DNA from: Prochlorococcus sp. AG-670-O11
GTDB lineage: Bacteria; Cyanobacteriota; Cyanobacteriia; PCC-6307; Cyanobiaceae
Assembly (NCBI GenBank): GCA_003211335.1
Contig: QCTA01000030.1
Span: forward strand, 1 to 10,324
Reading direction: 5' to 3'
Length of the DNA: 10,324 nucleotides
Position numbers and translations under genes: made by a program. How positions within the stretch are numbered: the stretch's first letter is position 1; each line of letters begins with the position of its first letter. The notes under the pieces were generated by a model that saw only the letters and a list, made by a program, of their open reading frames with translations, had not been told where the DNA came from and made no database searches. This document shows positions 7,575 to 10,324 of this stretch, piece by piece.

Positions 7575-7934
7575 TTAACCACCATCCACCTGACATCCAA
7601 GAAGAGCACCTGCTGTTCCTCCTGCTGGGACAGCCCAAAATCTATCTTTGCCTCTAGATGAAGAGAGAGCTATGCCAGCTCCAAGGAGTCCGCCTATTAC
7701 TGAACCCTCACTACAGTCATTGTCATCAATATTTTGAGCCTTTTCTCCTCCACATGGAATTTCCACATCAATTTCATAATTTCTTACATAACCAGGGCTT
7801 GATTTTGTCCCGGGAATATATTCTTCCCTATATTCAGTCCTAGTGCATGTTACAGATTTAGGTGTTGATGCTTTTACTTGGAGAAATGGATAAAGACTGA
7901 AAAATGCTAATAAGAAGAATTTCATTACAAACAT
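7575..7934 (-). CDS. Small exported glycine-rich protein of unknown function
   Basis: A 119-residue protein I do not recognise by name. It begins with a clear signal peptide: a short start, the hydrophobic stretch KFFLLAFFSLYPFL (5-18) and a likely cleavage site after VKA (22), so it is probably periplasmic or outer-membrane associated. The mature part has four cysteines (30, 61, 74, 114), enough for two disulfides, a charged Tyr-rich middle (RTEYREEYIPG...GYVRNYEIDVEIPCGG) and a glycine-zipper-like C-terminal half (GSVIGGLLGAGIALSSS and PAGGTAGALLGC, about 77-114) such as glycine-zipper 2TM-type envelope proteins have. Start ATG 7934, or ATG 7925 (MKFF...), which gives a more typical signal peptide. 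It is 14 nt after the transporter gene, and its TAA abuts the TTG start of ruvA in the same frame, so it is probably co-transcribed with ruvA. Function unknown. Confidence 0.75.
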   Translation of the reverse strand: MFVMKFFLLAFFSLYPFLQVKASTPKSVTCTRTEYREEYIPGTKSSPGYVRNYEIDVEIPCGGEKAQNIDDNDCSEGSVIGGLLGAGIALSSSRGKDRFWAVPAGGTAGALLGCQVDGG

Positions 7935-7948
7935 ACTTTTTTTTTATT

Positions 7949-8836
7949 TTAAATCTTTTTTAGTTTTTTGCTAGTAGAAATAATAGTTCCTAACAAAACA
8001 AGTACTGCACCAACAATAAAGTTAATATTTATTAGTTCATTGAAGAACAGAATTCCCCATAAAGATCCAAAAAGTACTTGTAAATAATTTATCCTAGCCG
8101 CTTCTGAGGTTGGTAATTTCTTTAATCCAATTGTTAAAAATGTTTGTCCAGCTTGGGTAAACATCCCTATACCGATTATCCAAATTAAATCATTAATATT
8201 GGGTGTTACCCAATTGAAAAATACAATTGGGGATAATGTTATTACGGATATTAAAGGAAAGTATTTAATTATTATGAAAATATCTTCCGTTAATGATAGT
8301 TTTTTAACAGTTATGTAGGCTAGGGCTGTTGATATAGCTCCAAGAAATGCTATTAATACAGTAAATTTTTCTAGCTCAATGTTTAAACTCGATAATTGAT
8401 AGGGATTTAAGATTATTAATATTCCTAACCATCCTGTTATAGATGCAATAATCATATTTTTAGTAATCTTTTCATTAATTAGGATTCCCGCAAAAATAGA
8501 TATGAATATAGGGTATGTATATTGAATAACAGTAGAAATATTTAAAGGCATATTTTTAATAGCATAAAATATACAAACCAAAGCTATCGTCCCTAAAATG
8601 CCCCTTAAAATTAGTAATTGTTTGTTCTTTCCCCAGGGATTTAATTTTTTTTTATTTATTATCAGAGAGGTAATGAACAAGCTTAATAATGATCTAAAAA
8701 ATACTAATTCATATATAGGTATTCTATTATCAATTTTTTTTACGCAAAGAGTCATAAGGCTGAAGAAAAACGATGCCAATATTAAATTTACTTTTTTAAA
8801 TGAATTATTCTTTTGATTAAAAAATTCTATAAGCAT
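7949..8836 (-). CDS. EamA/DMT-superfamily transporter (drug/metabolite type)
   Basis: A 295-residue integral membrane protein with about ten hydrophobic helices and the internal duplication typical of EamA (formerly DUF6) permeases. Repeat 1 spans about 15-145 and ends with the helix pair around NISTVIQYTYPIFISIFAGILINEKIT; repeat 2 spans about 158-290 and contains the matching PTSEAARINYLQVLFGSLWGILFFNEL. Both have the small-residue helix followed by a Glu after an inner-membrane segment that is common in the family. Members of this group export amino acids, nucleosides or other small metabolites, but the substrate cannot be read from the sequence. The length is normal and the frame intact. 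Start ATG 8836 is the first Met of the frame; the next in-frame alternative is inside helix 1. It heads the minus-strand run that continues to pam68 and is divergent from dnaG across 98 bp. Confidence 0.9.
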   Translation of the reverse strand: MLIEFFNQKNNSFKKVNLILASFFFSLMTLCVKKIDNRIPIYELVFFRSLLSLFITSLIINKKKLNPWGKNKQLLILRGILGTIALVCIFYAIKNMPLNISTVIQYTYPIFISIFAGILINEKITKNMIIASITGWLGILIILNPYQLSSLNIELEKFTVLIAFLGAISTALAYITVKKLSLTEDIFIIIKYFPLISVITLSPIVFFNWVTPNINDLIWIIGIGMFTQAGQTFLTIGLKKLPTSEAARINYLQVLFGSLWGILFFNELININFIVGAVLVLLGTIISTSKKLKKI

Positions 8837-8934
8837 TACTAAAAATAGTTTTATTGTGAAATTAAGTAGATTCTTTTAAAAATTTGACCTATAACAAAAT
8901 GATTATTAGGAATTCTTTTTAGAAAAATAAATAA
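8837..8934. promoter_or_regulatory. Divergent intergenic region between the transporter gene and dnaG
   Basis: These 98 bp separate two outward-facing genes and should hold promoters for both. For dnaG a TTGACC (8884-8889) resembles a -35 element; the nearest downstream -10-like hexamers (TATTAG 8904-8909 at 14 bp, TAGGAA 8907-8912 at 17 bp) are poor. I see no clear operator or Shine-Dalgarno site in either direction. Confidence 0.3.
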
Positions 8935-10324
8935 ATGGGACCTGCTATACATCCAAGAACTATTCAGGAGGTTAAAGATAAAGCAGATATTGTAGATGTT
9001 ATTTCTGAACATATCGTACTAAAGAAAAAGGGAAAAGAATTTGTTGGGATATGCCCTTTTCATGATGATAGTAAGCCATCTATGACAGTTTCTCCTGCAA
9101 AACAATTTTATTATTGTTTCTCTTGTGGAGCTGGAGGTAATTCTATTAAATTTTTGATGGAGTTTACACGTAATAACTTTACAGATGTTGTTCTTTCACT
9201 TGCAAAAAAGAATGATATTAGAGTAATAAATGTTGATGGGCCTCAGCAAGAAATATATAAAAAACAACTATCTAGAAGAGAGGAACTATACAAGATTCTT
9301 CGCGTAACAAAGGAATGGTTTAAGTCTCAATTAAATAATTCCTTGGGTAAGGAAGCATATCAATATTTAACTTCACAACGAAATTTAAATATTAAAAATA
9401 TTAATGATTTTGAATTAGGTTATGCTCCTAATTCATGGAATGATTTATTCAATTACCTTTCAAATATTGAGAAATTTCCTTTAAAGTTGATTTTGAGTGC
9501 AGGTCTTGTTATCTCAAAGGATAATACTGATAAGGTTTACGATCGATTTAGAAATAGATTGATTGTTCCTATTTTTGATATGCAAGGGCGTGTAGTTGCT
9601 TTTGGAGGCAGATCTCTTGATGGTCAGGAACCTAAATATTTAAATTCTCCCGAAACTGAAGTTTTTGAGAAAGGTAAAATGTTATTTGCTTTTGATAAAG
9701 CATCTAGCAATATTAGAAAACGAGACAAGGCAGTCGTAGTGGAAGGTTATTTTGATGTTATTTCACTTCATTCAAAAGGGATTACTAATTCTGTCGCTTC
9801 TCTTGGAACAGCATTAAACAAATATCAGATTTCACAACTTTGTAGATGTACTGATAGTAAAAATATAATAATTAACTTTGATTCTGATAATGCAGGAAGA
9901 TTAGCTACAAAAAGGGTTATAAACGAAGTTGAAAGTTTATCTCTTCACGATCAAATAAACTTAAAAATCCTGCAAATAAAATCATTTAAAGATCCTGACG
10001 AATACCTTAAAAGAAATACACCAGAAGATTATTTTAATTTAATAGATAATGCTTCTTTCTGGATTGATTGGGAGATTGATCAGATTTTTGATAATAAAGA
10101 CTTATCTAAATCTGATATTTTTCAGAACGTTATTTCTTCGTTAGTTAAGTTATTAAGCAAATTTCCTCAATCTGCTACTAGAACTCACTATTTACAAAAA
10201 GTCTCTGAAAGATTAAGTATGGGTCAAGCGAGATTAGCTATTAAATTTGAAGAAGACTTAAGAAAACAAGTTAAAGGGTTTCGTTGGCATGGCAGATCCA
10301 AAAAATTTGAACAGCCAAGTGAAG
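8935..10324 (+). CDS. dnaG: DNA primase, 3' truncated by the window end
   Basis: The first 463 residues of bacterial primase, which makes RNA primers for Okazaki fragments on DnaB-unwound DNA. The N-terminal zinc-binding CHC2 domain has Cys40, His43, Cys61 and Cys64 (CPFH and CFSC). The RNA polymerase core follows, with the basic DRFRNRLIVPIFD (203-215) and the TOPRIM catalytic residues Glu270 in EGYFDV, Asp316 and Asp318 in NFDSDNAG, and Asp353/Asp355 in DPDEYL. The last visible residues (around FRWHGRSKKFEQPSE) look like the linker before the C-terminal helicase-binding domain, which lies outside the window; a complete protein of this type is usually 600-700 residues. Start ATG 8935 has the usual MGPAIHPRTIQEVKDKADIV beginning (residues 1-20); no Shine-Dalgarno site is seen. 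Confidence 0.97.
   Translation, partial: MGPAIHPRTIQEVKDKADIVDVISEHIVLKKKGKEFVGICPFHDDSKPSMTVSPAKQFYYCFSCGAGGNSIKFLMEFTRNNFTDVVLSLAKKNDIRVINVDGPQQEIYKKQLSRREELYKILRVTKEWFKSQLNNSLGKEAYQYLTSQRNLNIKNINDFELGYAPNSWNDLFNYLSNIEKFPLKLILSAGLVISKDNTDKVYDRFRNRLIVPIFDMQGRVVAFGGRSLDGQEPKYLNSPETEVFEKGKMLFAFDKASSNIRKRDKAVVVEGYFDVISLHSKGITNSVASLGTALNKYQISQLCRCTDSKNIIINFDSDNAGRLATKRVINEVESLSLHDQINLKILQIKSFKDPDEYLKRNTPEDYFNLIDNASFWIDWEIDQIFDNKDLSKSDIFQNVISSLVKLLSKFPQSATRTHYLQKVSERLSMGQARLAIKFEEDLRKQVKGFRWHGRSKKFEQPSE

Noticed and set aside
7949..8836. Recently acquired transporter (horizontal transfer)
   Set aside because: Its composition matches its neighbours, no repeats or integrase genes flank it, and it is part of a compact run with core genes.

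Overview
The window looks like ordinary core chromosome of a marine picocyanobacterium, most likely a high-light Prochlorococcus. The evidence is strong A+T richness throughout (roughly 30% G+C by eye), codons dominated by A/T third positions, few Shine-Dalgarno sites, short intergenic gaps, and two cyanobacteria/plastid-type genes (a DUF1816 protein and a PAM68-family photosystem II assembly factor). The order dnaE - pam68 - rpsO - ruvA - transporter - dnaG also fits that lineage as I know it. The genus call is inference. I see no mobile element, CRISPR array, phage gene, tRNA or rRNA.

Layout. The plus strand (1-6127) carries the 3' part of an RlmB/SpoU-type rRNA 2'-O-methyltransferase, a small DUF1816 protein, gatA (amidotransferase subunit A) and a full-length, intein-free dnaE (DNA polymerase III alpha). 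The minus strand (8836 down to 6129) is a tight five-gene run: an EamA/DMT-family transporter, a small exported glycine-rich protein of unknown function, ruvA, rpsO and pam68. Gaps in that run are 14, 0, 51 and 9 nt, so co-transcription is likely. This run converges on dnaE with one base between the two stop codons. A 98-bp divergent intergenic region then leads to dnaG (primase) on the plus strand, which is cut off by the window end.

Functionally the window mixes replication and recombination (dnaE, dnaG, ruvA), translation and rRNA modification (rlmB-like, gatA, rpsO) and photosystem assembly (pam68). The rpsO-pam68 pair is a plausible functional link because PAM68 proteins are known to contact ribosomes. 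No gap between genes exceeds 112 bp. I did not find an undescribed system. The points worth a second look are small: the unknown exported protein joined in frame to a TTG-started ruvA, the complete PHP metal-ligand set in DnaE, the empty split-intein site, and the terminator-free convergent junction.
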